A stretch of 64,000 bases of DNA from Flaviaesturariibacter aridisoli (GCF_004343705.1 NZ_SKFH01000004.1:62001-126000); one strand, 5' to 3'; positions 17,693 through 26,673 are shown, counted from the stretch's first letter. The notes: generated by a model not told the origin, from the sequence alone. Program-made: numbers and translations.

Positions 17693-17710
17693 CGGGCTTA
17701 CCTTTGCCCG
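17693..17710 (+). promoter_or_regulatory. -7 box of rlmB inside a small inverted repeat
   Basis: TACCTTTG (17699-17706) fits TAnnTTTG and lies within CGGGC-TTACCTTT-GCCCG, a 5-bp inverted repeat. The GTG start at 17711 begins 4 nt after the box, so a leaderless transcript is predicted. Confidence 0.5.
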
Positions 17711-18478
17711 GTGAAAAATTTCCGCTCCCCGCAGCGTCCGAAAAAGAATATGTTGCTGGCTGGCCGCAACGCCATCCTCGAAGCCCTTTCCGAAGGCCGC
17801 GCAGTCGACCGCATCTATTTACAGAAAACAGCACCCTCTGCACTGCAGGGAGAGCTCCGCAAGGCCTCCGAGAAACACGGCGTTCCGCTCAACTACGTCC
17901 CGGTAGAGAAGCTCAACGGCTTCAACCTCGGGGAGCATGGCGGCTGTGTGGCCCTGCTGTCGCGGGTGCAGTACCACGACCTGCAGCAGATCATTTCGTG
18001 GGTGGTAGAGAAGGGCGAGGCCCCGCTGCTGCTCATCCTCGATGGTGTGACCGACATCCGCAACATTGGTGGTATTGCACGCACAGCCTGGAGTATGGGC
18101 GTTCAGGCGCTCGTGATTCCCGACAAGGGCGTGGGCGCACTCAATGAAGACGCCGTGCTCACCTCGGCGGGTGCGCTGGAACACATCCCGGTATGCCGCG
18201 TCAATAGCCTGATGAAAGCCGTCGACGAGCTGCGCCTCAACGGCATCCGCGTGCTGGCTTCGGAAATGACGGCGGAAAAGAAAATTTTCGACCTCGACTT
18301 CCGCGAGCCTGTGGCCATCGTAATGGGCGGGGAGGAGCGGGGCATTCACCCGGCGCTGATGAAGATCTGCGACGAGCGCTTTTCGATCCCGATGCCCACC
18401 GAGTTTGAATCGCTTAACGTATCGGTGGCTACCGGTATGATCCTTTACGAAGCCATGAAACAACGTTTGACGACATGA
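17711..18478 (+). CDS. rlmB: 23S rRNA (guanosine-2'-O-)-methyltransferase RlmB / TrmH family
   Basis: A SPOUT-class RNA 2'-O-methyltransferase of 255 aa, most like RlmB, which methylates G2251 of 23S rRNA. The N-terminal substrate-binding domain starts LLAGRNAILEALSEGR; the SPOUT domain shows LILDGVTDIRNIGGIARTA, VMGGEERGI and the knot motif LNVSVATGMILYEA. A GTG at 17711 is the likely start; an internal ATG at 17750 just before LLAGRNAI is an alternative. Its stop overlaps the HMG-CoA lyase start by 4 bp (ATGA), which indicates translational coupling. Confidence 0.92.
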   Translation: MKNFRSPQRPKKNMLLAGRNAILEALSEGRAVDRIYLQKTAPSALQGELRKASEKHGVPLNYVPVEKLNGFNLGEHGGCVALLSRVQYHDLQQIISWVVEKGEAPLLLILDGVTDIRNIGGIARTAWSMGVQALVIPDKGVGALNEDAVLTSAGALEHIPVCRVNSLMKAVDELRLNGIRVLASEMTAEKKIFDLDFREPVAIVMGGEERGIHPALMKICDERFSIPMPTEFESLNVSVATGMILYEAMKQRLTT

Positions 18479-19338
18479 GTGCGACTCCCGAACTGAAGAT
18501 CGTGGAATGCCCGCGCGATGCGATGCAGGGCTGGAAGACTTCTATCCCTACAGCCAAAAAAGTTCAATACCTCAATACCCTCCTTCGCGTGGGTTTCGAC
18601 ACGCTGGACTTCGGCTCTTTCGTGTCGCCCAAAGCGATACCGCAGATGGCGGATACGGCGGACGTGCTGCCCCAGCTGAACACAGCAGCCACGCGTTCGA
18701 AATTGCTGGCCATCGTGGCCAATGTACGCGGCGCCGAAAGCGCCGTTTCGTATGCGCCCGTACGTTACCTGGGCTTTCCCTTTTCCGTATCGGAAACCTT
18801 TCAGCAACGCAATACCAACGCGTCGATCGCCGAAGGCCTGGACCGCGTAAAAGAGATTCAGCAGCTTTGCACGGCCAACGGCAAGGAACTCGTTGTGTAC
18901 CTTTCGATGGGATTCGGCAATCCATATGGCGATCCGTGGAGCGAAGAAGTGGTGCTCGAATGGGCACGCACGATCGCGGCGCTCGGTGTTCCTATACTAT
19001 CGTTGGCCGACACGGTGGGCTTAGCCACACCGGAACAGATCGATGCCGTTACCCGCCATGTGGTGGAAGCGCTTCCCGGCAGCGAGATCGGGGTGCACCT
19101 GCACGCCAGTGCCGACGGCTGGCGCGAAAAAGTGGAAGCTGCCTACGAGGCCGGCTGCCGCCGATTCGACGGCGCACTGAAGGGTATCGGCGGGTGCCCG
19201 ATGGCCAACGATGCGCTGGTGGGCAATATGAACACTGAATGGCTGATCCGCTATTTTTCCGAAAAAGGCCACAACCTGCAGCTCGACGCGCAGGCGCTTG
19301 AAGAGGCGCTACAACTGGCCAACGAAATCTTCGTATAG
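18475..19338 (+). CDS. hydroxymethylglutaryl-CoA lyase
   Basis: Cleaves HMG-CoA to acetoacetate and acetyl-CoA in leucine or ketone-body metabolism. The 287-aa TIM barrel carries the family residues: the catalytic Arg-Asp in VECPRDAMQG (RDGLQ in most relatives), the metal ligands in GVHLHASADG and the catalytic Cys in GIGGCPMAND near residue 240. The N-terminal motif is divergent (PRDAMQ instead of PRDGLQ), seen in Bacteroidota homologues as far as I recall. It sits between rlmB (4-bp overlap) and the GSCFA gene (0-bp gap), so the three probably form an operon without an obvious metabolic link. Confidence 0.9.
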   Translation: MSATPELKIVECPRDAMQGWKTSIPTAKKVQYLNTLLRVGFDTLDFGSFVSPKAIPQMADTADVLPQLNTAATRSKLLAIVANVRGAESAVSYAPVRYLGFPFSVSETFQQRNTNASIAEGLDRVKEIQQLCTANGKELVVYLSMGFGNPYGDPWSEEVVLEWARTIAALGVPILSLADTVGLATPEQIDAVTRHVVEALPGSEIGVHLHASADGWREKVEAAYEAGCRRFDGALKGIGGCPMANDALVGNMNTEWLIRYFSEKGHNLQLDAQALEEALQLANEIFV

Positions 19339-20364
19339 ATGGAATTCATGCTGCCTGTGCGGATCCCCGATCCCGGTGTGCGCCTGGCGCCCGGCGAGCG
19401 GATCCTTTCTATCGGTTCCTGCTTCACGGAGCATATCGGCACCGCGCTGCAGGACCTGAAGTTCCGCGTGCTCCAGAATCCCAACGGCATCCTGTTCGAC
19501 CCGGTTTCGGTTTGCCGCAGCCTCACCTCGTACGTGGATCCGCAACCCTACGGCCCCGCCGACCTGTTTGAACGGGAAGGCGTCTGGCACAGCTGGAACC
19601 ACCACAGCCGCTTTTCGGGAACAGACCCCGACGCTGTGCTGGCTGGTCTCAATGCGGCACAGGAAGAAGCCGGCCGTTTCCTGCGCGAGGCCGACTGGCT
19701 GATCATTACACTGGGTTCTTCCTTCAGCTACCGACTGGTGCACACCGAAACCAAACCCAAGCAACCCCTCGCTGCGGGCGGGGGCGTGGCCAATTGCCAT
19801 AGGGCACCAGCGGCCTGGTTCCGCAAGCACCTGCTGGGCATTGACGAAACCGTTGAAGCGCTGGACAATACCCTCCACCGCCTGTTCCGTTTTAACCCAC
19901 GGCTCCGATTCCTGTTCACGGTGTCCCCCGTGCGTCATATCCGCGACGGGGTAGTGGAAAACAACCGGAGCAAGGCCCGCCTGCTTGAAGCGGTGCACCA
20001 TCTTGTAGGCAAGTTTGACCGGCTCTACTATTTTCCTTCTTACGAACTGGTGATCGATATTCTGCGCGACTACCGCTTTTATGCCGAAGACCTGGTGCAC
20101 CCCAATTACCAGGCCACCGGCTTTGTGCTGGAGCAGTTCCTGAAAACGTTTACCACCGAGGACACCCGGCTGCTGCTGGACGAGATCCGGAAGCTCCAGG
20201 GCGCCCGCCGGCACAAGCCGTCCTTCCCCGATACAGGGGCGCACCGGAAGTTCCTGGAAACGCAGCTGCAAAAAGCAAGGGAATTGCAGGAACGCTATCC
20301 CGGGCTGGACTTTTCGGAAGAAATCAGCTACTTCGGGTCCGTTCCTCCGAACCACGTTATGTAA
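19339..20364 (+). CDS. GSCFA domain protein (SGNH-like hydrolase fold)
   Basis: A 341-aa protein with the family-defining motif near the N-terminus: ILSIGSCFTEHIG around residues 23-35. GSCFA proteins are related to the SGNH/GDSL hydrolase fold, the Cys-containing motif replacing the usual GDS block; a C-terminal DLVHPNYQA segment may supply the Asp and His. No secretion signal is seen. The ATG directly abuts the HMG-CoA lyase stop. The substrate is unknown. Confidence 0.88.
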   Translation: MEFMLPVRIPDPGVRLAPGERILSIGSCFTEHIGTALQDLKFRVLQNPNGILFDPVSVCRSLTSYVDPQPYGPADLFEREGVWHSWNHHSRFSGTDPDAVLAGLNAAQEEAGRFLREADWLIITLGSSFSYRLVHTETKPKQPLAAGGGVANCHRAPAAWFRKHLLGIDETVEALDNTLHRLFRFNPRLRFLFTVSPVRHIRDGVVENNRSKARLLEAVHHLVGKFDRLYYFPSYELVIDILRDYRFYAEDLVHPNYQATGFVLEQFLKTFTTEDTRLLLDEIRKLQGARRHKPSFPDTGAHRKFLETQLQKARELQERYPGLDFSEEISYFGSVPPNHVM

Positions 20365-20402
20365 CGGGTATTGCCCCTAAAGGGTATTAACGAAGGGGCG
20401 GG

Positions 20403-21014
20403 TCAATGGATCCGATCGCCGCGCACCGGAAGCGTCCTTAAAACTTTTGCTTCGTATTCCAGCCATTCCAGCCAGCGCGCACGGACCATTTCTTTAGGCA
20501 GGTAGGTTTCCGCCAGCTCGATAAACAGGGTATAGTGCCCGGCTTCACTTTCCATGAAGCGGCGGTAGAATTTGCGCAGGTAGGCATCCTCAAGCCCCTC
20601 GCTGAGCCGCTTAAAGCGTTCACAGGAGCGGGCTTCGATCAACGCCATGAGGAGCATCCCGTCGAGAAACCGCGGGTCTTCCGGACCGCCTTTCGTTACA
20701 AAGTCGAGCAATGCATTCACATATAGATCCTTGCGCGGCTTGCCGAGACGAAGCCCCCGCTTTTTCAGCTCGGCCAGCACGAGGCGGAAATGGCCCCATT
20801 CTTCCGTAACGATGGGGGAGAGGGCCGTAACCACCGCCTCCCGGTCGAAATAGCGCTGGATAAGCGAAATGCACGTAATGGCTGCCTTTTGCTCGCACCA
20901 GGCGTGGTCGGCGAGTACGTCTTCGAGCGAAAGGGCGGCGAGGTTCACCCAGCGTGGATCGGTGGGGAGCTCGAGGCCGAGGATGGCCCGGGTGTCGTCG
21001 GAATAGGGTTCCAT
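20403..21014 (-). CDS. miaE: tRNA-(ms2io6A)-hydroxylase
   Basis: A non-haem di-iron monooxygenase that hydroxylates the isopentenyl side chain of 2-methylthio-N6-isopentenyladenosine at tRNA position 37. The 203-aa, all-helical ferritin-like protein has paired Glu and ExxH metal ligands (ITCISLIQRYFDRE, TEEWGHFRLVLAELKKRG, MALIEARSCERFKRL, MESEAGHYTLFIELAE). It is convergent with the GSCFA gene, 38 bp apart. A -7 box (TAATTTTG) ends 5 nt before its ATG, so the mRNA is probably leaderless. Confidence 0.93.
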   Translation of the reverse strand: MEPYSDDTRAILGLELPTDPRWVNLAALSLEDVLADHAWCEQKAAITCISLIQRYFDREAVVTALSPIVTEEWGHFRLVLAELKKRGLRLGKPRKDLYVNALLDFVTKGGPEDPRFLDGMLLMALIEARSCERFKRLSEGLEDAYLRKFYRRFMESEAGHYTLFIELAETYLPKEMVRARWLEWLEYEAKVLRTLPVRGDRIH

Positions 21015-21015
21015 T

Positions 21016-21031
21016 GCGCCAAAATTAGCGC
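21016..21031 (-). promoter_or_regulatory. -7 box of miaE within an inverted repeat
   Basis: On the minus strand GCGC-TAATTTTG-GCGC places an exact TAnnTTTG box (21020-21027) in the 8-nt loop of a 4-bp inverted repeat. The ATG follows after 5 nt. Confidence 0.45.
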
Positions 21032-21122
21032 GTCGCTGCGAGCCGGGCGGAGCAAACTCCAGGCCGTGAGGCCGTTTTCGTGTTGTTACCCGAAAGTCCT
21101 GACCTTCAGTCGTTTGATTGGA

Positions 21123-21155
21123 TTTGGCGGGTAAGGGTAAATCTCCTTACCTTTG
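21123..21155 (+). promoter_or_regulatory. promoter of rpsO
   Basis: TTTG (21123-21126), a 21-nt spacer and TACCTTTG (21148-21155) match the Bacteroidota consensus. The leader to rpsO is about 55-60 nt, long enough for the S15 autoregulation known in other bacteria, although no specific structure is identified. Confidence 0.6.
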
Positions 21156-21215
21156 CACCTCAAATAAGTAACCAGTAATGGCATCCAATGGGGATGCCAG
21201 ACAAAAATCGAAACA

Positions 21216-21485
21216 ATGCCTTTATCGAAAGAAAAGAAAGCCGGCATTTTCTCCCAGTACGCCGGTAGCGAAAAGAACACAGGTTCCATCGAAGGCCAGA
21301 TCGCCCTCATCACCGAGCGCATGGCCCAAATTTCTGCGCACCTGCAGCAGAACAAAAAAGACTTCTCCACGCACCGTGGACTGATGCAATTGGTTGGTAA
21401 GCGCCGTCGCCTGCTGAACTACCTGCAGAAGCACAACCTCGAAGGTTATCGCAGCCTGATCGAAAAGTTAGGTATCCGCAAATAA
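21216..21485 (+). CDS. rpsO: 30S ribosomal protein S15
   Basis: An 89-aa primary 16S rRNA-binding protein of the small subunit platform. Typical sequence: TGSIEGQIALITERMAQISAHL, then the highly conserved HRGLMQLVGKRRRLLNYL and a LGIRK C-terminus. It precedes pnp as in many bacteria, with a terminator in the 151-bp gap that probably allows partial readthrough. Confidence 0.98.
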   Translation: MPLSKEKKAGIFSQYAGSEKNTGSIEGQIALITERMAQISAHLQQNKKDFSTHRGLMQLVGKRRRLLNYLQKHNLEGYRSLIEKLGIRK

Positions 21486-21502
21486 GTGAAAGCCCTTCCC
21501 GA

Positions 21503-21534
21503 CCCTCCCGGCTCAGGGAGGGCTTTTTGCTTTT
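21503..21534 (+). terminator. terminator after rpsO
   Basis: CCCTCCC / GGGAGGG (7 bp, 6-nt loop) followed by CTTTTTGCTTTT. An alternative pairing with the AGCCCTTCCC just upstream is possible. Confidence 0.8.
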
Positions 21535-21636
21535 AAGGCGTCCTGCCTTCGCTTACGTGCGCCTGCACGTTTCACTAACCCCGCCCGGGGTCCCGCCGTA
21601 ATCATCAAAACCGCTCCGGGCCTAAATTTCAACAAG

Positions 21637-24081
21637 ATGTTGACCCAAAAATTTTCTAAAACCTTTGACATCGGTGGTGGCCGTGAAGTCACGATCGAGT
21701 CAGGTCGCCTTGCCCGCCAGGCCGACGGTTCCGTAACCGTGCGCCAGGGCAACTGCGTGTTGCTTGCCACCGTCGTGGCCACCGAAGAGCCGAAACCCGG
21801 CCAATCTTTCTTCCCCCTCTCCGTGGATTACATGGAGAAATTCGCCTCCGCCGGACGCATCCCCGGTTCCTTCTTTAAGCGTGAAGGTCGCCTCAACGAC
21901 TACGAGGTGCTCACCTCCCGCCTGGTGGACCGCGCCCTGCGTCCCCTGTTCCCCGAAGACTACTTCTGCGAAGTGCAGGTGATCATCACCCTTGTTTCTT
22001 CTGATCCCGAAGTAATGCCCGACGCAATGGCTTGCCTGGCTGCTTCGGCCGCTCTCGCCGTTTCCACCGTGCCCATCCAGGAGATCATCTCCGAAGTGCG
22101 CGTCAGCCGCATCAACGGCCAATACATCATCAACCCCACGCGCTCGCAGATGCTGGAGTCTGATATGGACTTCATCGTTGCCGCCACCGAGAAGAACATC
22201 ATGATGGTGGAAGGTGAAGCGAAGGAGTGCAGCGAAGAAGACCTGATCAAGGTGATTGAGCTCGCCCACGACGCCATCCGCATCCAGATCAAGGCCCAGG
22301 AAGAGCTCCGCGACGCCGTAGGCGTTGGCCCGAAGCGCGACTACCCGAAGCCGGAGCAGGACGAAGCGCTGCGTGCCCGCGTAAATGCACTTGGCGAGAA
22401 GCGCATGGCTGAAATTGCCCGCGCCAACCAACCGAAGGCTGACCGCAAAAATTCGTACAAGCAGGTAAAAGACGAAGTGATCGCCGCCCTTAAAGCGGAG
22501 GCCAACCTTCCCGAAGGCGAAGACCTGCCCGAAGCAACCAAGAAGCTTGTAGGCAACTACATCAGCGACCTGCAGTACCACACCGTGCGCGACATGATCC
22601 TCACCGACCGCATCCGCCTCGACGGCCGCGGCCTCGACCAGGTGCGCCCGCTTGATATGGAAGTGGACGTACTGCCCGGCCCCCACGGCTCGGCCCTGTT
22701 CACCCGCGGCGAAACCCAGTCGCTGACCACGGTGACCCTCGGTACGCCGCTCGACGAGCTGCTGATCGAAAGCGCTGCCAAGTCGGACTACTCGAAATTC
22801 ATCCTCCACTACAACTTCCCGCCGTTCTCGACTGGTGAAGTGAAGTTTCTCCGTGCGCCCGGCCGCCGCGAAGTGGGCCACGGCAACCTTGCCCTCCGCT
22901 CGCTGAAGCAGATGATGCCCGGCAGCGAATACTCCTACACCGTGCGCGTGGTAAGCGACATCCTCGAGTCGAACGGTTCTTCGTCGATGGCAACGGTTTG
23001 CGCCGGCTGCCTCGCCCTGATGGACGCCGGTGTGCCTTTCAAAAAGCACATCTCCGGTGTGGCCATGGGTCTGATCAGCAAAGGCGACCAGTTTGCCGTA
23101 CTGACCGATATCCTCGGCGACGAAGATCACCTCGGCGACATGGACTTTAAAGTAACCGGCACCCGTGATGGTATCTGCGGCGTGCAGATGGATATCAAAG
23201 TAGACGGCCTGTCGATGGACGTGATGCGCCAAGCCCTGGAGCAGGCACGCCGCGGCCGGATGCACATTCTCGAAGCGATGGAGCAGTGCCTCCCGGCACA
23301 CCGCGAAGATGTGAAGCCGCATGCCCCACGCACCGTGAAGATCTACATCGACCGCGAGTTCATCGGCGCGGTGATCGGACCCGGCGGCAAGATCATCCAG
23401 CAGATCCAACGCGAAACCGGTACGACCATCAACATCGAAGAAAAGAACGACCAGGGCGAAGTAGCCATCTTCGGCGCCGTGAAAGAAGGCGTGGACAAGG
23501 CGCTTGCCTGGGTGAAAGGTATCGTGGAAGTTCCCGAAGAAGGGGGCGAATACGAAGGCAAAGTGATCTCGATCATGCCCTATGGCGCCTTTGTAGAATT
23601 CATGCCCGGAAAGCAGGGACTGATGCACATCTCCGAAGTGAGCTACAAGCGCCTCGAAACCCTCGATGGCGTGCTCAGCGAAGGCGAGATGATCAAGGTA
23701 AAGCTCATTGGCGTTGACCAGAAGACCGGCAAATTCAAGCTGAGCCGCAAGGCCCTGATGCCGAAGCCCGAAGGTTTTGTTGAGCAGGAGCGCCGTGAGC
23801 GCCCCGATCGTGGCGACCGCCGGGATGATCGTGGTGGCGACCGCCGCCGTGATGACCGTGGCGGTGACCGTCGTGATCGCGGAGACCGCCGCGACGACCG
23901 TGGTGGCGACCGCCGCATGGAACGCAACGACCGCCGTGAAGAGCGCCGCGAAGCCCGCGGTGGCGAAGGCGATCCGCGTCCCCAGCAGGAGCAATCCAAC
24001 GGTGGCGAACAACCGCAGCAGCAACAGCCGTCTGCCGGCCAGAGCAGCCACCCCGAGCTCGGCCCGGATGATATGCTTTAA
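21637..24081 (+). CDS. pnp: polyribonucleotide nucleotidyltransferase (PNPase)
   Basis: Phosphorolytic 3'-5' exoribonuclease of mRNA decay. The 814-aa protein has two RNase PH domains (about 1-230 and 325-550; GRGLDQVRPLDMEVDVLPGP-type start of the second), a KH domain from about 566 (REFIGAVIGPGGKIIQQIQ) and an S1 domain from about 637 (GKVISIMPYGAFVEFMPGKQG). Beyond the usual 700-710 residues it carries a tail of about 100 residues: an Arg/Asp/Gly-rich repeat (DRGGDRR-type units, about 717-785), then a Gln-rich end. The tail is likely disordered and RNA- or protein-binding. It follows rpsO and ends with its own terminator. Confidence 0.97.
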   Translation: MLTQKFSKTFDIGGGREVTIESGRLARQADGSVTVRQGNCVLLATVVATEEPKPGQSFFPLSVDYMEKFASAGRIPGSFFKREGRLNDYEVLTSRLVDRALRPLFPEDYFCEVQVIITLVSSDPEVMPDAMACLAASAALAVSTVPIQEIISEVRVSRINGQYIINPTRSQMLESDMDFIVAATEKNIMMVEGEAKECSEEDLIKVIELAHDAIRIQIKAQEELRDAVGVGPKRDYPKPEQDEALRARVNALGEKRMAEIARANQPKADRKNSYKQVKDEVIAALKAEANLPEGEDLPEATKKLVGNYISDLQYHTVRDMILTDRIRLDGRGLDQVRPLDMEVDVLPGPHGSALFTRGETQSLTTVTLGTPLDELLIESAAKSDYSKFILHYNFPPFSTGEVKFLRAPGRREVGHGNLALRSLKQMMPGSEYSYTVRVVSDILESNGSSSMATVCAGCLALMDAGVPFKKHISGVAMGLISKGDQFAVLTDILGDEDHLGDMDFKVTGTRDGICGVQMDIKVDGLSMDVMRQALEQARRGRMHILEAMEQCLPAHREDVKPHAPRTVKIYIDREFIGAVIGPGGKIIQQIQRETGTTINIEEKNDQGEVAIFGAVKEGVDKALAWVKGIVEVPEEGGEYEGKVISIMPYGAFVEFMPGKQGLMHISEVSYKRLETLDGVLSEGEMIKVKLIGVDQKTGKFKLSRKALMPKPEGFVEQERRERPDRGDRRDDRGGDRRRDDRGGDRRDRGDRRDDRGGDRRMERNDRREERREARGGEGDPRPQQEQSNGGEQPQQQQPSAGQSSHPELGPDDML

Positions 24082-24100
24082 TTATTGAAACGAGTATACG

Positions 24101-24130
24101 AAAGGCTGTCTCCGGGCAGCCTTTCTTTTT
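24101..24130 (+). terminator. terminator of pnp
   Basis: AAAGGCTG / CAGCCTTT 8-bp stem with an 8-nt loop, followed by CTTTTT. Confidence 0.88.
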
Positions 24131-24186
24131 ATGGGTGATGCCTGATGGCTGCAACCTGAGGGAGCCCTTTCAAAAAAGAAAACACC

Positions 24187-24993
24187 ATGAACCATATCCT
24201 GGTTACAATAGCCGCCGACGCTGCACAGCAGGAAACGATCATCGGCCTCCTGTCGGACACGGCTACCGGTTTTGAGCAGCACGACGAACAGATCCTTGCC
24301 TACTTCGAGGAAGGGTCGTTAACGCCGGAAGAACTTGCGGACTTACTCCGGGACTATACTTTCCAGACGGAAACGGTAGGGGAGCGCAACTGGAACGCGG
24401 AGTGGGAAAAGAATTTTCCGCCCGTCATCGTCAATGATTTCGTAGCCGTGCGCGCACATTTCCACGAGCCCATCGAAGGCGTTCGGCACGAGCTGCTCAT
24501 TACGCCGAAAATGAGCTTCGGCACCGGCCACCACGCTACTACCTGGCAGATGATGCAGGCTATGGAGCGCCTCGACTTCCGCGGCAAGCGCGTGTTCGAC
24601 TTCGGCACCGGCACCGGCGTGCTGGCGATCCTGGCCGAAATGCTGGGCGCCTCGAAGGTGCTGGCCATCGATAACGATGTTTGGAGCCTCGAGAATGCCC
24701 GTGAAAACTGTGAACGCAATGCTTGTTCGAAAGTGACCGTTGCCCTGAGCTCGGACATTCCGGAAGGAGAGCAATTCGACATTGTGCTGGCCAATATCAA
24801 CCGCAACGTGCTGCTGCATTATGTTGATTTTTTGCAAAAAGCGGTTGTGCCTGGTGGTTACCTCCTGCTGAGCGGGCTGCTTACCGAAGACCGGGCGGTC
24901 ATTGAGGAAACCTATGGCCGCGCTGGATTTTTGGTTGAGTATTTCAGTGAACGGGCTAATTGGATCTCCTTAGGTTTTGTTAACAAATTATAA
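24187..24993 (+). CDS. prmA: ribosomal protein L11 methyltransferase
   Basis: A SAM-dependent methyltransferase that trimethylates ribosomal protein L11. The 268-aa protein has a small N-terminal substrate-binding domain and a class I methyltransferase fold: MSFGTGHHATTWQMMQAM, VFDFGTGTGVLAILAEMLGA (SAM loop near residue 138), the acidic AIDND and the catalytic-face motif VLANINRNVLL (NPPY-like). The ATG at 24187 follows the pnp terminator. It is 75 bp upstream of plsY. Confidence 0.94.
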   Translation: MNHILVTIAADAAQQETIIGLLSDTATGFEQHDEQILAYFEEGSLTPEELADLLRDYTFQTETVGERNWNAEWEKNFPPVIVNDFVAVRAHFHEPIEGVRHELLITPKMSFGTGHHATTWQMMQAMERLDFRGKRVFDFGTGTGVLAILAEMLGASKVLAIDNDVWSLENARENCERNACSKVTVALSSDIPEGEQFDIVLANINRNVLLHYVDFLQKAVVPGGYLLLSGLLTEDRAVIEETYGRAGFLVEYFSERANWISLGFVNKL

Positions 24994-25030
24994 AGGCTTC
25001 GGCCGATTTAACACGGGTGGGTCGGCCGAT

Positions 25031-25046
25031 TGCCCTAATTTTGGCA
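25031..25046 (+). promoter_or_regulatory. -7 box of plsY in a small inverted repeat
   Basis: TGCC-CTAATTTT-GGCA: the box TAATTTTG (25036-25043) overlaps the loop of a 4-bp inverted repeat, 25 nt before the plsY ATG. The -33 box is weak. Confidence 0.4.
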
Positions 25047-25068
25047 GCACCTTCAACTTGCCTTGCAC

Positions 25069-25716
25069 ATGAATGAATTATTGTTGATCCTGGTGGCCTA
25101 CCTCCTCGGGAGTATCCCGACTGCGGTATGGACGAGCCGATACTTTTTCGGGATCGATATCCGCGACTATGGCAGCGGTAATTCCGGCGCCACCAATACC
25201 TACCGCGTACTCGGCTCCAAGTGGGGCACATTTGTAATGATCGTCGACATGCTGAAAGCCATCGTAGCCGTCAAGCTCGTGTTTTTCATGCCCTATGCAT
25301 TCAAAGACGACCTCTACCTGGTGAACATGCAACTTGGTCTCGGCCTTGCAGCTGTACTGGGCCATATTTTCCCGATCTGGGCCAATTTCCGTGGCGGTAA
25401 GGGCGTTGCCTCCCTCTTTGGTATGGTACTCGGCATCCAGCCCAACGTGGCGCTCTGCTGCGTCGGGATCTTCATCCTGGTGCTGTACCTCACCCGCTGG
25501 GTGTCGCTGAGCTCGATCCTGGCCAGTGTAGCCTTCCCGATTTTCATTCTTTTCATCTTCAATGAGCCGGAAGACCTCTACCGTATTTTCGCCGTGGCGG
25601 TGGGGATGCTTGTGCTTCTGACGCATCAGAAAAACATCAACCGCATCCTGAAGGGCAACGAAAGCAAAGTGCCGATCCTGAAACACCGCGACCGGCGCCG
25701 CCGGATCCGTAAATAA
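25069..25716 (+). CDS. plsY: glycerol-3-phosphate acyltransferase PlsY
   Basis: Inner-membrane enzyme that acylates glycerol-3-phosphate with acyl-phosphate, the first step of phospholipid synthesis (with PlsX, not in the window). The 215-aa protein has five or more membrane helices and the three cytosolic motifs of the family: YGSGNSGATNTYRVLG, GHIFPIWANFRGGKGVA and LTHQKNINRILKGNESKV. The ATG at 25069 (MNELLLILVAYLLGS) is preferred to one 6 bp earlier; either is possible. A terminator follows 14 bp after the stop. Confidence 0.95.
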   Translation: MNELLLILVAYLLGSIPTAVWTSRYFFGIDIRDYGSGNSGATNTYRVLGSKWGTFVMIVDMLKAIVAVKLVFFMPYAFKDDLYLVNMQLGLGLAAVLGHIFPIWANFRGGKGVASLFGMVLGIQPNVALCCVGIFILVLYLTRWVSLSSILASVAFPIFILFIFNEPEDLYRIFAVAVGMLVLLTHQKNINRILKGNESKVPILKHRDRRRRIRK

Positions 25717-25730
25717 AATGTTATTGCAGG

Positions 25731-25753
25731 GCCCCGCTACCGCGGGGCTTTTT
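25731..25753 (+). terminator. terminator of plsY
   Basis: GCCCCGC / GCGGGGC 7-bp stem, 4-nt loop, followed by TTTTTG. Confidence 0.88.
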
Positions 25754-25807
25754 GTTGCGGCTTACTTGGTATCATTCTTGAACCGGCCTGCATCTAAAAG
25801 AGACGAT

Positions 25808-26623
25808 ATGAAGATCTTAAAGACCGTTACGGCCTTATTCATCAGTGCGGCTATGATCGTCGGATGCGCCAAAAACCCGATCACCGGCCGCAATCAGCTT
25901 AACCTGGTTTCGGAATCCGAATTACAGGATATGGGTAACCAGCAATACCGGCAGTTTCTCTCCACGGCACGTGTGGTGAGCCCCTCGGCCGACCGCGATG
26001 CCGAGATGGTGCGTCGCGTAGGACAGCGCCTCGTTAACGCAGTAGTGGCGTACCACAAGCAAAACAAGATTTCCGACCGCCTGAATGGCTACCAGTGGGA
26101 ATACAACCTGGTTGCCGATAAGCAGGTCAACGCCTGGTGTATGCCGGGCGGCAAGATCGTGGTGTACACCGGCTTGCTGCCGGTAACGCAGAACGAAGCG
26201 GCCCTGGCGGCTGTTATCGGCCACGAGATCTGTCACGCCCTCTTCCAGCACGGCAATGAGCGTATGAGCCAGGGTATGGTACAGCAGGGCCTCGGCACGG
26301 CACTTTCGGTGGCCGTGAGCAACCGCCCCGCAGCCACGCAGAACCTGTTCCTCCAGGCTTTCGGCATCGGCTCTACCGTGCTCGGCACGCTTCCCTTCTC
26401 GCGCAAGCAGGAGTCAGAGGCCGACCACTACGGACTCATCTGGATGGCCATGGCGGGCTACAACCCCAACGAAGCACTGGCCCTCTGGCAGCGCATGGCA
26501 TCCCAGGGCGGCGCGAAGCAGCCCGAATTCCTGAGCGATCACCCCGCCGATGATACGCGCATCCGCCAGATCAAGCAATGGCTGCCGGAAGCGATGAAAT
26601 ATTACAAGCCCGTCGGTCGCTAA
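25808..26623 (+). CDS. M48 family metallopeptidase, lipoprotein
   Basis: A 271-aa zinc metallopeptidase of the M48 family (BepA/LoiP-like), expected in the periplasm and linked in relatives to outer-membrane protein quality control. The start at 25808 gives a lipoprotein signal (MKILKTVTALFISAAMIVGC, lipid Cys20) followed by AKNPITGRNQLNLVSE, a stretch typical of the family. The zinc site is HEICH in AAVIGHEICHALFQHGNERM, with the third ligand in RKQESEADHYGL. No TPR domain follows. It is flanked by terminators, so probably monocistronic. Confidence 0.93.
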   Translation: MKILKTVTALFISAAMIVGCAKNPITGRNQLNLVSESELQDMGNQQYRQFLSTARVVSPSADRDAEMVRRVGQRLVNAVVAYHKQNKISDRLNGYQWEYNLVADKQVNAWCMPGGKIVVYTGLLPVTQNEAALAAVIGHEICHALFQHGNERMSQGMVQQGLGTALSVAVSNRPAATQNLFLQAFGIGSTVLGTLPFSRKQESEADHYGLIWMAMAGYNPNEALALWQRMASQGGAKQPEFLSDHPADDTRIRQIKQWLPEAMKYYKPVGR

Positions 26624-26673
26624 AAACAGCTTTCGGTAGGATCTCCAGCAGCTTAACAGAGGTCCTGCCGGGC

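Noticed and set aside
20365-20402. Terminator between the GSCFA gene and miaE
   Set aside because: GCCCC/GGGGC arms are only 5-6 bp with an 18-nt loop and no T tract, too weak to call.
21700-24051. Open frame of 783 codons antisense to pnp
   Set aside because: The opposite strand encodes a textbook PNPase. Long antisense frames are expected in GC-rich genes with biased third positions; the antisense protein is low-complexity (His/Val/Ala-rich) with no domain.
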